Below, piece by piece: positions 21,607 to 32,162 of a stretch of 64,000 bases of DNA (position 1 is the first letter of the stretch; each line of letters opens with the position of its first letter). The stretch is from contig NZ_JAFEVR010000004.1 in assembly GCF_017352375.1 (NCBI RefSeq), positions 930,001-994,000 of the forward strand. Reading direction: 5' to 3'. The DNA comes from Mycolicibacterium sp. S2-37. GTDB lineage: Bacteria > Actinomycetota > Actinomycetes > Mycobacteriales > Mycobacteriaceae. The notes under the pieces were generated by a model. It ran no database searches. It was given only the letters and a program-made list of their open reading frames with translations, and was not told where the DNA came from. Both the position numbers and the translations under genes were made by a program.

Positions 21607-21620
21607 CTGTCAGCTGACAG
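21607..21620. promoter_or_regulatory. inverted-repeat operator B1 (CTGTC-N4-GACAG)
   Basis: CTGTCAGCTGACAG, a fully self-complementary 14-mer, lies 46 bp upstream of the UAAP1 start and is followed by TTTTCGCG, as at A1. It is the same operator as in front of the transporter operon, although no regulator gene is adjacent here. Confidence 0.75.
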
Positions 21621-21701
21621 TTTTCGCGCCGGCGAGGCGGGAGTGGTTGCCGCGAAGTAACCGATGTCGGGCCGGTCGTTAAGAACACGCGTCGCGTGTG
21701 T

Positions 21702-21715
21702 CTGTCATGTGACAG
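21702..21715. promoter_or_regulatory. inverted-repeat operator B2 (CTGTC-N4-GACAG)
   Basis: CTGTCATGTGACAG lies 95 bp from B1, almost the same spacing as A1 to A2 (94 bp). GTAACCGATG (21657-21666), also present between A1 and A2, lies between them. The conserved pairing suggests that two bound dimers act together. Confidence 0.72.
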
Positions 21716-21749
21716 GTATTCGGCCGGTGCGCCGCACCGGCGGACAACG

Positions 21750-21782
21750 AAAAAGGGGCGCCCCCGGGGGGAGGGGCGCCCC
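21750..21782 (-). terminator. Rho-independent terminator of the small secreted protein gene
   Basis: GGGGCGCCCC (21755-21764) and GGGGCGCCCC (21773-21782) form a 10-bp stem with an 8-nt loop. Read on the minus strand it ends in five T residues, just past the stop of the gene at 21802. A second inverted repeat, CCGGTGC-GCC-GCACCGG, follows at 21724-21740. Confidence 0.75.
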
Positions 21783-21801
21783 ATGCTCATCAAGTGCGGG
21801 T

Positions 21802-22050
21802 TCAGCGGGTGGTGACGTAGACGATGCGGTCCTCGTTGTCGTAGCGCACCGAGACGATGCTGGACTGGTCGAGGGGCTTGTTCATGCCCTGCTGGGTGAC
21901 CCGGACGTCGTAGCCGCGGTCGTCGAGCTGGGAGATGGCGTCGCCGGCGTTGCTGGGGCCCGACGGGGCGGCGACGGCGGGGGCGGCCAGGCCGATGACG
22001 GCGGTGGCGAGGGCTCCGGCGGTGATGGTGGCGAATCCGAAAGCGTTCAT
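21802..22050 (-). CDS. small secreted protein of unknown function
   Basis: An 82-residue protein with a Sec signal peptide (hydrophobic core ATITAGALATAVIGLAAPAV, probable cleavage after AVAA near residue 28). The mature part of about 54 residues reads as a single small alpha/beta unit (DAISQLDDRGYDVRV ... IVSVRYDNEDRIVYV), similar to short secreted mycobacterial proteins without an assigned function. It has no cysteines. The ATG has AGAGG upstream. It has its own terminator and stands between the carboxylase operon's promoter and the YciI gene, so it is probably transcribed alone. Confidence 0.8.
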   Translation of the reverse strand: MNAFGFATITAGALATAVIGLAAPAVAAPSGPSNAGDAISQLDDRGYDVRVTQQGMNKPLDQSSIVSVRYDNEDRIVYVTTR

Positions 22051-22216
22051 TTCTCTGCCTCTTTATCTTGATGTTCTGGCGTTCTGATCTGGTCAACCGG
22101 CAGGTCAGAGGCATTCATCCCGCTGGCAGTGATTGGCCGCCCGGTGGCAGAAAGTGATCGGACGGGCACGCCGGTACTGCGGCACCGCCACAGCAGAATG
22201 GGCTAGGGTTCGGCGC

Positions 22217-22501
22217 GTGTTCCATGTGCTGACGCTGACCTACCTGCAGCCGCTCGATGTCATCGATCAGACGCGTCCCGCGCATCTGGAGTGGCTGGGC
22301 AACGAGGTCGCCGCGGGCCGCATCCTGCTGGCCGGCCGGGTCGAGGCGCAGACCGGAGCCGTCCTGATCACCGGTGACATCAGCGCCGAGGATGCCGACG
22401 GCCTCATCGCCGCAGACCCGTACCAGCAGGCCGGGGTGGTGCGCTACGAGCGGGTGACCTTCAACGGCGCCTTCCGCGCTCCGGTCTTGTCAGATAGCTG
22501 A
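22217..22501 (+). CDS. YciI-like protein
   Basis: A 94-residue protein of the YciI/ferredoxin-like dimeric alpha-beta barrel family. It has [43 protein letters not shown] and a C-terminal VVRYERVTF strand. The HLEW and DPY positions match the conserved His-Asp region of the family, whose function is mostly unknown. I chose the GTG at 22217 because it starts directly at the first strand (FHVLTLTYL); upstream in-frame sequence is Arg-rich and not family-like. The stop codon lies inside a 16-bp palindrome. Confidence 0.8.
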   Translation: MFHVLTLTYLQPLDVIDQTRPAHLEWLGNEVAAGRILLAGRVEAQTGAVLITGDISAEDADGLIAADPYQQAGVVRYERVTFNGAFRAPVLSDS

Positions 22502-22503
22502 CA
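22488..22503. promoter_or_regulatory. palindrome upstream of adhC
   Basis: TGTCAG-ATAG-CTGACA is a perfect 6-4-6 inverted repeat over the YciI stop codon, 136 bp before the adhC start. It may be an operator for adhC. Its half-sites resemble the cluster operators but their spacing differs. Confidence 0.4.
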
Positions 22504-22638
22504 TCTTCGCGGATCGGGATTAAGCACCGACCGCGCTCGGTTACTCGATGGGTGTGCCGCATCGCCGCGGCCCCCCCGATGGTCGGCTCAGCCCAGTTGC
22601 GCGAGCCGCTATCCAAAAAAGACGATGAAGAGGTTTGT

Positions 22639-23691
22639 GTGACCACGACTGTTTCCGCTTATGCCGCCACCTCAGCGACCGAACCGCTGACCGAGACCAC
22701 CATCACCCGCCGCGACGTCGGACCGCACGACGTCGCCTTCGACATCCATTTCGCCGGCATCTGCCACTCCGACATCCACACCGTGAAGGCCGAGTGGGGC
22801 AAGGTGAAGTTCCCGATCGTGCCGGGCCACGAGATCGCCGGCATCGTCACCGAGGTCGGCTCCAAGGTTTCGAAGTACAAGGTGGGCGACCGGGTGGGCG
22901 TCGGCTGCTTCGTCGACTCCTGCCGCGAATGTGAGAACTGCCGTGCCGGCGAAGAGCAGTACTGCACCGGCGGCGGGATGATCGGCACCTACAACGGCGT
23001 CGGCCGGGACGGCCAGCCCACCCAGGGTGGCTACAGCGGCGCGATTGTCGTCGACGAGAACTATGTACTGCGCATCCCGGACAGCATCTCGCTGGAGGAC
23101 GCCGCACCGCTGCTGTGTGCCGGAATCACCACCTACTCGCCCCTGCGGCACTGGGACGCCGGGCCCGGCAAGAAGGTCGCCGTCATCGGGCTCGGTGGCC
23201 TGGGGCATCTGGCCGTCAAGATCGCCGTCGCGATGGGTGCGGACGTGACCGTGCTGAGCCAGTCACTCAAGAAGATGGAGGACGGCCTGCGCCTCGGCGC
23301 GTCCGAATACCGCGCCACCAGCGACCGCGAGACCTTCACCACGCTCGCCGGCTCGTTCGACCTGATCATCAACACCGTGTCGGCCAACCTCGACCTGGCC
23401 GACTACCTCAAGCTGCTCAAACTCGACGGCACCCTGGTCGAACTCGGCATGCCCGAGCATCCGATGGAGGTCCCCGCCGGGGCGCTGATCTTCGGGCGCC
23501 GGCGCATCGCGGGCTCGCTCATCGGCGGCATCGCCGAAACACAGGAGATGCTCTACTTCTGCGCCGAGCACGATGTGCGGCCCGAGATCGAGGTCATCGC
23601 GCCGGACTACATCAACGAGGCCTACGAGCGCGTGCTGGCCAGTGATGTGCGCTACCGCTTCGTCATCGACACCGCGTCGCTGCGCGGCTGA
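22639..23691 (+). CDS. adhC: zinc-dependent NAD(P) alcohol dehydrogenase AdhC (CAD/YahK type)
   Basis: A 350-residue medium-chain dehydrogenase that reduces aldehydes with NADPH. Catalytic zinc ligands are in GICHSDIH and GHEIAGIV. The structural-zinc cysteines are in [20 protein letters not shown], and the Rossmann motif is [13 protein letters not shown]. It matches M. tuberculosis AdhC (Rv3045) in type and place, although there it directly follows fecB whereas here 17 kb intervene. I chose GTG 22639 because GAAGAGG lies upstream; an upstream in-frame extension to 22552 is unlike the family. A strong hairpin follows. Confidence 0.93.
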   Translation: MTTTVSAYAATSATEPLTETTITRRDVGPHDVAFDIHFAGICHSDIHTVKAEWGKVKFPIVPGHEIAGIVTEVGSKVSKYKVGDRVGVGCFVDSCRECENCRAGEEQYCTGGGMIGTYNGVGRDGQPTQGGYSGAIVVDENYVLRIPDSISLEDAAPLLCAGITTYSPLRHWDAGPGKKVAVIGLGGLGHLAVKIAVAMGADVTVLSQSLKKMEDGLRLGASEYRATSDRETFTTLAGSFDLIINTVSANLDLADYLKLLKLDGTLVELGMPEHPMEVPAGALIFGRRRIAGSLIGGIAETQEMLYFCAEHDVRPEIEVIAPDYINEAYERVLASDVRYRFVIDTASLRG

Positions 23692-23698
23692 CCGACGA

Positions 23699-23738
23699 GA
23701 CAACGGCCGGAGTGCGAGATCGCACTCCGGCCGTTGTC
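23699..23738. terminator. bidirectional hairpin between adhC and the antigen 85 gene
   Basis: An 18-bp perfect stem (GACAACGGCCGGAGTGCG and its complement) with an AGAT loop fills the gap between two convergent genes. It lacks a clear T tract, but the stem is long enough to end transcription from both sides. Confidence 0.7.
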
Positions 23739-23749
23739 GTATCTCGGGC

Positions 23750-25061
<1,312 letters not shown>

Positions 25062-26645
25062 GTGAGCACTGAATCCGCAGCTGTCGACTCACCGGCGCCC
25101 GCCGGACTGAAAAAGGGCGCGATCGGAATGGTCGCGGTGATCTTCATGGCGGTGGCCAACGCCGCGCCGATCACCGCCATGACCGGCAACACCCCGATCG
25201 CGGTCGGCTTCGGCAACGGACTGGGCGCGCCCGCCGGGTTCCTGTTCGCCACAATCATCTTGACGCTGTTCGCGCTGGGTTACGTCGCGATGGCCAAGCA
25301 CATCACCACCACCGGGGCGTTCTACGGCTTCATCTCCCACGGCCTCGGACAGGTGTGGGGTATGGCCAGCGGCATGCTGGCGACCTTCGCCTACGTCGTG
25401 TTCGAGGGTTCACTGATCGGTGGGTGCGCGTACTTCGCCAACGACGCGGTGAACACGATCGTCGGGGTGAACGTGCCGTGGCTGGTGTTCGCGGTCGGCG
25501 CCGTGGTCGTGATCGGCGTGCTGTCGCATTTCCACATCAGCCTGGCCGCAGCGATCCTGGGCGTGACGCTGGTGGCCGAGGTGGTGATCCTGCTCGCGCT
25601 CGCGTTCTCGGTGATCTTCTCCGGTGGCGGACCCGACGGGTTCATGCTCAATCAGACGGTGCTACTCAACAACGCGTTCGAGAGCCTGCCCGCCGAGGCG
25701 TTCGGCACCGCCGCCGCCGCGGGTTCGATGGCGATCGGCCTGTTCTTCGCATTCTGGTCGTGGGTCGGCTTCGAGACGACCGCCGTCTACGGCGAGGAAT
25801 CGCGCAACCCGAAGAAGATCATCCCGCGGGCGACACTGATCGCGGTGATCGGACTTGGCCTGTTCTACACCTTCATCTCGGCGATGGTGCTGGCAGGCAA
25901 CGGCGCCAAGGCGTCGGTCGAGGCGTCGATCAGTGCCTCGCCGCTGGATCTGTACTTCGGCCTGGTGCAGGCCAATCTGGGCACCTTCCTGCTCGACGTC
26001 TACAAGATCCTGCTGGTGATCGGATCCTTCGCGTGCGCGCTGGCGTTCCACAACGCGGCCTCCCGCTACCTCTACGCGCTGGGCCGCGAGATCCCGGCCA
26101 CGGCGATCCGCAACACCATCGGCGGCACGCACGCCAAGCACGGTTCGCCCCACATCGCCTCGGCGATCCAGAGCTCCATCACGCTGGTGATCGTGCTGTT
26201 GTTCGCCGCGTTCACCGCGGTGCAGGTGCCCGACGCCGACGGAGTCCCGGTGGACACGCCCTCGCTGGTGCCCTACACCAACATCTACGGTCTGCTGGCC
26301 CTCATCGGCACCGCTGCCATCCTGCTGGTGCAGGCGATCTGCTCGGCTGCGGTGATCTCCTACTTCTGGGTGCGCAAGACCCACCGCGGCAATGTGATCA
26401 CCACGCTGATCTGCCCGCTGATCGGTGGCGTCGCCATGCTGTACGTGGTGTGGCTGCTGTGGGACAACCGCGCGTTCGCGGCCGGTTACGCGTCCGAATC
26501 CCTGGTGTTCAAGGCCGCGCCGTACTTGATCCTGGCCGTGTTCCTGATCGGGTTGGCGTACTCGCTGTGGCTGCGGTTCGCCAGGCCGGCGGTGTACGCA
26601 GAGATCGGCCGGACGGTCATGGAGGACACCCACGAACGCGCCTGA
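25062..26645 (+). CDS. APC-superfamily amino acid permease
   Basis: A 527-residue integral membrane protein with about 12-14 hydrophobic segments. It shows amino-acid-polyamine-organocation features: an N-terminal GAIGMVAVIFMAVANAAPIT helix with the unwound substrate site, the FWSWVGFETTAVYGEESRNP segment matching the APC G-(F/W)-E motif, and a loop with YALGREIP. It lacks an obvious substrate signature. GTG 25062 has a consensus AGGAGG six bases upstream. Transcribed alone, convergent with the oxidoreductase at 26745. Confidence 0.92.
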   Translation: MSTESAAVDSPAPAGLKKGAIGMVAVIFMAVANAAPITAMTGNTPIAVGFGNGLGAPAGFLFATIILTLFALGYVAMAKHITTTGAFYGFISHGLGQVWGMASGMLATFAYVVFEGSLIGGCAYFANDAVNTIVGVNVPWLVFAVGAVVVIGVLSHFHISLAAAILGVTLVAEVVILLALAFSVIFSGGGPDGFMLNQTVLLNNAFESLPAEAFGTAAAAGSMAIGLFFAFWSWVGFETTAVYGEESRNPKKIIPRATLIAVIGLGLFYTFISAMVLAGNGAKASVEASISASPLDLYFGLVQANLGTFLLDVYKILLVIGSFACALAFHNAASRYLYALGREIPATAIRNTIGGTHAKHGSPHIASAIQSSITLVIVLLFAAFTAVQVPDADGVPVDTPSLVPYTNIYGLLALIGTAAILLVQAICSAAVISYFWVRKTHRGNVITTLICPLIGGVAMLYVVWLLWDNRAFAAGYASESLVFKAAPYLILAVFLIGLAYSLWLRFARPAVYAEIGRTVMEDTHERA

Positions 26646-26656
26646 GGGTCCTGATG

Positions 26657-26684
26657 TTGCGCCCAAACGAACGAACGGGCGCAA
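26657..26684. terminator. possible bidirectional terminator
   Basis: TTGCGCCC and GGGCGCAA form an 8-bp perfect stem with a 12-nt loop directly after the permease gene and before the convergent oxidoreductase. It is flanked by a short A run. Confidence 0.5.
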
Positions 26685-26744
26685 AAGTACGAGTGGCCAC
26701 GGGCATTTCGTCGATCTCGGCGTGGCCGACTCTCGCCTGGATCG

Positions 26745-27755
26745 TCAGTCGGAGATCTGCACCAGCATCTTGCCGATGTTGGCCCCGGTGAACAGGCCGT
26801 TGAGGGCGTCGACGCAGGACTCGATGCCGTCGAAGACCGTCTCGCGGTGCGCCAGCAGCCCGTCGGCCTCCCACCGGCGCAGGGCGGCGAAGGCCTCGTC
26901 GAAGCGGCCCCACTCGTCGAGGGCGTTGAAGCCCTGCATGGTCGCGGTCTTGGCGAGCAGGTTCACGTAGTTGGCCGGCCCGGGGTGATCTCCGGTGAGG
27001 TAACTGGAGATCACCCCGCACAACACCACCCGGGCCTTGGGGGCGAGCCGACCGAGGACCGCATCGAGGATCGGGCCGCCGACGTTGTCGAAGTACACGT
27101 CCACGCCCTTGGGGCAGTGCTGCTTGAGCGCCGCGGGCAGCGCCTCGCCGCGGTAGTCGATGCAGGCGTCGAAGCCGAAGTCCTCGACGACCGCCCGGCA
27201 CTTCTCGGGCCCACCGGCGATACCGACCACCCGGGCGCCCGCGATCTTGGCGATCTGACCGGCGACCGACCCGGTGGCGCCGGCGGCCGCCGACACCACG
27301 ACCGTCTGCCCTGGCCCGGGCCGGCCGATGTCGTACATGCCGAAGTAGGCCGTGGCGCCCGTGGGGCCGTAGATCGACATCACCGCCCGCTGGTCGGCGG
27401 CTGGGTCGTCGACCGGGGTGCAGAAGATGTCGTCACGGACGATGACGTACTCCTGAAAGCCCGTCAGCGTGGTGACCACGTCACCGACCGCGTAGGCGGG
27501 GCAGCGCGATGTCACCACCACGCCGATGCCCGCAGCGCGGATGACCTCCCCCAGTTGCACCGGGGGCAGGTATCCGGGCTGGTCGTTGAGCCAGGTCCGG
27601 GCAGCGGCGTCGATGCCCACGTAGGTCACGCGCACCAATGCCTCGCCGTCAGCGGGCTCCGGTGCGCGGGAGGTGATCAGCTCGGTGTCGTGGGGGTCGA
27701 CAAGCCCATTGGGGCGGCGACGCAGCACGATCTGGCGGTTGGTCAGGTCGGACAC
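26745..27755 (-). CDS. zinc-less NADPH-dependent MDR oxidoreductase (alkenal/prostaglandin reductase type)
   Basis: A 336-residue medium-chain dehydrogenase/reductase without zinc ligands. It starts RQIVLRRRPNGLVDPHDTEL, has MSIYGPTGATAYFGMYDIG, the NADPH-binding SAAAGATGSVAGQIAKIAGA and YFDNVGG, as in leukotriene B4 dehydrogenase/curcumin reductase-like enzymes that reduce activated C=C bonds. The start is a GTG. It has its own short upstream region next to the gene at 27823. Confidence 0.9.
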   Translation of the reverse strand: MSDLTNRQIVLRRRPNGLVDPHDTELITSRAPEPADGEALVRVTYVGIDAAARTWLNDQPGYLPPVQLGEVIRAAGIGVVVTSRCPAYAVGDVVTTLTGFQEYVIVRDDIFCTPVDDPAADQRAVMSIYGPTGATAYFGMYDIGRPGPGQTVVVSAAAGATGSVAGQIAKIAGARVVGIAGGPEKCRAVVEDFGFDACIDYRGEALPAALKQHCPKGVDVYFDNVGGPILDAVLGRLAPKARVVLCGVISSYLTGDHPGPANYVNLLAKTATMQGFNALDEWGRFDEAFAALRRWEADGLLAHRETVFDGIESCVDALNGLFTGANIGKMLVQISD

Positions 27756-27822
27756 GTGCTGAAGCTACCGAAAACCAGCTACCGAAAGACGTTGACGCGC
27801 AGGGCGGAACCAGAGCTTGCGG

Positions 27823-28470
27823 TCAGGTGAGGCGGGCGTGCAGAACCCGCAGCCCTGGGCCGCTGAGCTGGTCCAAGGCCACGGTGCGTCCGCACACGGC
27901 CAACATCAAGGCCGCACCGGGACCACGGATGGCGTCACCCTCGCCCCACCTTCGCCCGGTGTCCTCGTCGTGGAGCGCGATGCCACGCAGCCGTCGGTGC
28001 GGGAAGAAGCCGATCTGGGTGCGACCGGTCAGGAAATCGAGCACCCGGGCCACCTGCAGTGGGTCCGGTTGATGCGGAAGACCCAGGGGGATTCGCATAT
28101 CGGCCCCATGGATCAGAACGTCGGCCAGCCCGGACAGCGGGCCGGCCACGGGCGGACTGAGCCGATGATCGGCTCGCCGGCGAAGTGTCTCGGCGATCTC
28201 GGCGGCCGGCACCTGCGCCCGATGCCGGGCCAGCGCGTCGATCCCCTTGTCGATGCCGCCGTGCCGAATGCCGCTGACCAGAAAGCCGGCGAATCCGTCT
28301 TCGAAGTCGCTGATCAGGTGGGCCGCAACGGTTTTGACGTCCCAGCCGGAGCACAGGCTCGGGGTGGCCAGCTGGCCGGGGTCCAGGCTGTCGATCAGTG
28401 CGGCGATCGACCGTCGTTGGTCGGCCACCGCCGCGAACACCCGCTCGCGTTCTGCCGGGTTCAGCCGCAT
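27823..28470 (-). CDS. mycothiol-dependent maleylpyruvate isomerase/DinB-fold family protein
   Basis: A 215-residue protein of the TIGR03083 type (maleylpyruvate isomerase N-terminal, four-helix DinB fold). The helices carry the usual metal histidines: W-x-V-K-T-V-A-A-H-L near residue 50 and DVLIHGADMRIPLG near 120. Members use mycothiol or bind divalent metal; most are of unknown function. The C-terminal half (GRRWGEGDAIRGPGAALMLAVCGR) matches the sterol-carrier-like tail of this family. It lies 32 bp after nrdF2 on the same strand and could be read through from it. Confidence 0.82.
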   Translation of the reverse strand: MRLNPAERERVFAAVADQRRSIAALIDSLDPGQLATPSLCSGWDVKTVAAHLISDFEDGFAGFLVSGIRHGGIDKGIDALARHRAQVPAAEIAETLRRRADHRLSPPVAGPLSGLADVLIHGADMRIPLGLPHQPDPLQVARVLDFLTGRTQIGFFPHRRLRGIALHDEDTGRRWGEGDAIRGPGAALMLAVCGRTVALDQLSGPGLRVLHARLT

Positions 28471-28502
28471 CGGCGCCGACTCCCCGACCGTCCGAGCAGC
28501 TG

Positions 28503-29489
<987 letters not shown>

Positions 29490-29526
29490 TCACCGCAGAA
29501 GTAGCTTTGCCTGATCGGCACTTTCG

Positions 29527-29574
29527 ACACTACCTCTGGGGGCCGACAACACGTGGCAACACCAGAAGTTGTGT
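29527..29574. promoter_or_regulatory. NrdR-box pair upstream of nrdF2
   Basis: ACACCAGAAGTTGTGT (29559-29574) fits the NrdR consensus ACAC-W-A-T-A-T-A-T-W-GTGT in its palindromic ends. ACACTACCTCTGGGGG (29527-29542) is a second, degenerate box 32 bp away, the three-turn spacing usual for NrdR pairs. They lie 50-100 bp before the nrdF2 start. Confidence 0.7.
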
Positions 29575-29635
29575 CTGCGTGTCGCGTTGTCGAAATCTCG
29601 ATCACCGCCGCGGACACTGTCTACGCTGCCGAAAC

Positions 29636-30703
29636 ATGGCCCGAGGGGCGCCGCCGCAGGTGGTGCGGTTCTGCCGCAGCGCGGACGGCACACGCATCGC
29701 CTTCGCGGTGCACGGAACCGGCCCGCCTCTCCTGCTGACGACCTGCTGGCTGAGTCACCTCGAATTCGACTGGGAGAGCCCGGTGTGGCGGCATTTCCTA
29801 CTCGACCTGGGCCGGCTGGCGACCGTCGTCCGCTACGACGAGCGCGGTTTCGGCATGTCGGACTGGGACGTGTCCGATTTCGGACTGCCGGCACGCGTCG
29901 CCGACCTCGAGGCCGTGATGGACGCCGCCGGCCTGCAGCGCTGCGCGCTGGTCGGCATGTCCCAGGGCGGACCGGTCGCGATCGACTACGCCGTCGCCCA
30001 CCCCGAGCGGGTGAGCCGGCTGATCCTCTACGGCACCTACGCCGGGTCGAAGCTCGACGACGAGTCGATCGAGCTCGAGGAGATGTTTCAGCAGTTGATC
30101 AAGGTCGGGTGGGCGCGACCCGACAGCACGTTCCGCCGGGTGTTCACCGACTTGATGATCCCGAACGCGTCTCCGGAACAAGCCGGCTGGCTGGATGCGC
30201 TGCAGGCCAGGTCCACCTCCACCGAGAACGCGATGAGATCCCGGGCGGCGCGGGCCGAAGCCGACGTGACCGCGTTGCTCCCCGAGGTCGATGTGCCGAC
30301 GCTGGTCATCCATGCCCGCGGTGATCGGATGAACGATTTCGCCGACGGCCGCGAGCTCGCCAGCCGGATACCGGGTGCCCGGCTGCTGGCGCTCGACAGC
30401 GACAACCACATCACCCTTGCCGACGAGGCGGCGTGGCCGGTGTTCGTCGAAGAGGTCGCGGCGTTCATCGCCGGCGACGGGATCGCCGTACCCAGCACGC
30501 CCGCCGCGCTGAGGTCACTGAGCAGCCGGGAACTGGACGTGCTGCGTCTCGTCGGCCATGGTCGTGACAACGCTGAGGTCGCGCGGGAACTGTCGCTGTC
30601 CGTACGCACTGTCGAGCGCCATCTAACGAGCATTTACGCCAAACTCGGCCTGACCGGACGGTCGGCACGGGCCGCGGCCGTCGCCCGCCTGCTCACCTCA
30701 TAA
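29636..30703 (+). CDS. alpha/beta hydrolase fused to a LuxR-type HTH domain
   Basis: A 355-residue fusion. Residues 1-280 form an alpha/beta hydrolase: FAVHGTGPPLLLTTCW oxyanion loop, RYDERGFGMSDWD, nucleophile elbow GMSQGG, acid in VIHARGDRM and DNHITL with the histidine. Residues 295-355 are a GerE/LuxR DNA-binding domain: LSSRELDVLRLVGHGRDN, ARELSLSVRTVERHL and YAKLGL. Such fusions are common in actinobacteria; the hydrolase probably senses or cleaves a ligand. I chose ATG 29636, just before the family's N-terminal strand. It is divergent from nrdF2, and its 5' end is close to the NrdR boxes. Confidence 0.9.
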   Translation: MARGAPPQVVRFCRSADGTRIAFAVHGTGPPLLLTTCWLSHLEFDWESPVWRHFLLDLGRLATVVRYDERGFGMSDWDVSDFGLPARVADLEAVMDAAGLQRCALVGMSQGGPVAIDYAVAHPERVSRLILYGTYAGSKLDDESIELEEMFQQLIKVGWARPDSTFRRVFTDLMIPNASPEQAGWLDALQARSTSTENAMRSRAARAEADVTALLPEVDVPTLVIHARGDRMNDFADGRELASRIPGARLLALDSDNHITLADEAAWPVFVEEVAAFIAGDGIAVPSTPAALRSLSSRELDVLRLVGHGRDNAEVARELSLSVRTVERHLTSIYAKLGLTGRSARAAAVARLLTS

Positions 30704-30828
30704 GTTGCGTGTCGGCCGCCACCTCGGCCGCCCACACCGCCGGGAAGACGGCGGTCAGCACCGATTCTTCGCACCGGATACGTCCATAACGTCCTCCTTG
30801 TCACAACATCACTGCCGAGGAGAACGAC

Positions 30829-31197
30829 ATGAATAGCGACAGCAAGGCGGCAATCAGCCTGACCACCGGCTTGGAGGACCCCGAGCGGGTGACGGTGGCG
30901 TTCCTGGTCGCGTTGGGCGCCGCCGAGTCCGGCCGCCCCACGATGATGTTCCTGGCCAAGGAGGCCGTCCGGCTGGCCGTGGCCGGCGTCGCAACCGGCA
31001 CGGCCTGTGCGGGGTGCCCGCCACTGAGCGATCTCATCGACCGCTACCAGCGCGCCGGCGGCCGCTATCTGGTGTGTCCGCTGTGTATCAACGCCAAGAA
31101 GCTCGACCCCGGCACCTTCATTCCCGGCGCCGAGCCGGGTGGAACCGTGCAGCTGTGGGAGTGGATCGGACAAGGTGCCACCACGTTCAGCTATTGA
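30829..31197 (+). CDS. DsrE-family protein
   Basis: A 122-residue DsrE/DsrF-like protein: ISLTTGLEDPERVTVAFLVALGAAE, then TMMFLAKEAVRLA and two cysteine segments, ACAGCPP and CPLCINAKK. The cysteines fall where sulfur-relay DsrE proteins carry their reactive residues, but no sulfur-oxidation genes are nearby. GAGGAG stands upstream of the ATG. It lies 125 bp after the hydrolase-LuxR gene on the same strand. Confidence 0.85.
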   Translation: MNSDSKAAISLTTGLEDPERVTVAFLVALGAAESGRPTMMFLAKEAVRLAVAGVATGTACAGCPPLSDLIDRYQRAGGRYLVCPLCINAKKLDPGTFIPGAEPGGTVQLWEWIGQGATTFSY

Positions 31198-31266
31198 AGC
31201 GCCGGCCTGGGTTCACCGGCCTGGCCGCGTGCACCGCGCTGCTGAGCGACGTCGATCGCGAACGGT

Positions 31267-32007
31267 TCAGGCGACGTTCTCGCGGCGGCGAACGCCTTCG
31301 TGCAGCGGCAGATCCGGGTCCAGTTTGATGCCGATCAGCTCGCAGGTACCGCTGATGGAGCCGATCATGATGGTGGTCAGGTGCGCGACGAACTCGTCGG
31401 GCGGCATCCGCCGCGGGCTGTCGCTGTCGGCGCCCAGCCACCAGTCGGTCGCCGAGGCCACCGATCCGAACGCGGCGTAGGCGGCCAGTTCGAGCGTCGC
31501 GGCGTCGATCTCGATCTCGCGCAGTTCGTTGTCGAACATGTTGGCCATCGCCACGGTGATCTCGCGACTCTCGTTGAGGGCGCGCATCGTCGATTCGCTC
31601 TGCTCGGCGAATCGGCCCTGGATCAGGAAGCGGATGACGTTGGGATGCTCGTCGACCATCCGCACGTACTGCTCGACGCTGCGCAGGATGACCGCACGAC
31701 CGGAGTCGGTCGACAGGTCGATCGACGGGAAGATCGCCGACCACAGCATGTCGCGCAACCGCTGTCCGATGGCTTGGAACAGATCGGACTTGTCGGCGAA
31801 GTGCCGGTAGATCTTGGGTTTCGCGGTGCCGGCTTCCTCGGCGATCTCACGGAGACTGACCTCCGGGCCCTGGCGGTCGATGGCCCGGAAAGCGGCGTCG
31901 ACGATTTCCGCACGCACCTTCTTGCGGTGCTCGCGCCAGCGCTCGCTGCGCGCGTCCACTTTGTCGCCGGTATCGCTACCGGAACGCGACCTCGACCCTC
32001 GACGCAC
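31267..32007 (-). CDS. TetR-family regulator (Rv3050c-like)
   Basis: A TetR regulator of about 246 residues. The HTH is clear: IVDAAFRAIDRQGPEVSLRE, IAEEAGTAKPKIYRHF and ADKSDLFQAIG. The large C-terminal domain matches TetR_C-type proteins. The start is uncertain: GTG 32007 gives 246 residues, the length I recall for Rv3050c; GTG 32031 and GTG 31959 are also in frame. It is divergent from the flavoprotein at 32163 with about 155 bp between them and may control it. In M. tuberculosis the orthologue sits close to nrdE; here 13 kb of other genes intervene. Confidence 0.85.
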   Translation of the reverse strand: MRRGSRSRSGSDTGDKVDARSERWREHRKKVRAEIVDAAFRAIDRQGPEVSLREIAEEAGTAKPKIYRHFADKSDLFQAIGQRLRDMLWSAIFPSIDLSTDSGRAVILRSVEQYVRMVDEHPNVIRFLIQGRFAEQSESTMRALNESREITVAMANMFDNELREIEIDAATLELAAYAAFGSVASATDWWLGADSDSPRRMPPDEFVAHLTTIMIGSISGTCELIGIKLDPDLPLHEGVRRRENVA

Positions 32008-32162
32008 CCGCCTACTGTACGCGCAGTGCACCCGCTGACCTGCCCAGAACCGCCGCGACCTCGACGTTCTGACGTGTTCTGTGACCTTTTGCTCACAGCG
32101 CTGACCCCGCCGTGCGCGGGTACTATCCTCACTCGACAGTCCCAGACACCGAGACGAGATTC

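Noticed and set aside
22203..22215. CTAGGGTTC resembling part of a guanidine-I (ykkC) riboswitch
   Set aside because: Only one short segment matches; the other conserved parts are absent and the site lies before the YciI gene on the opposite strand from the guanidine operon.
22488..22503. TGTCAG-ATAG-CTGACA as a fifth cluster operator
   Set aside because: Half-sites are similar, but the spacing is not CTGTC-N4-GACAG and it lies before adhC. Kept only as a separate palindrome.
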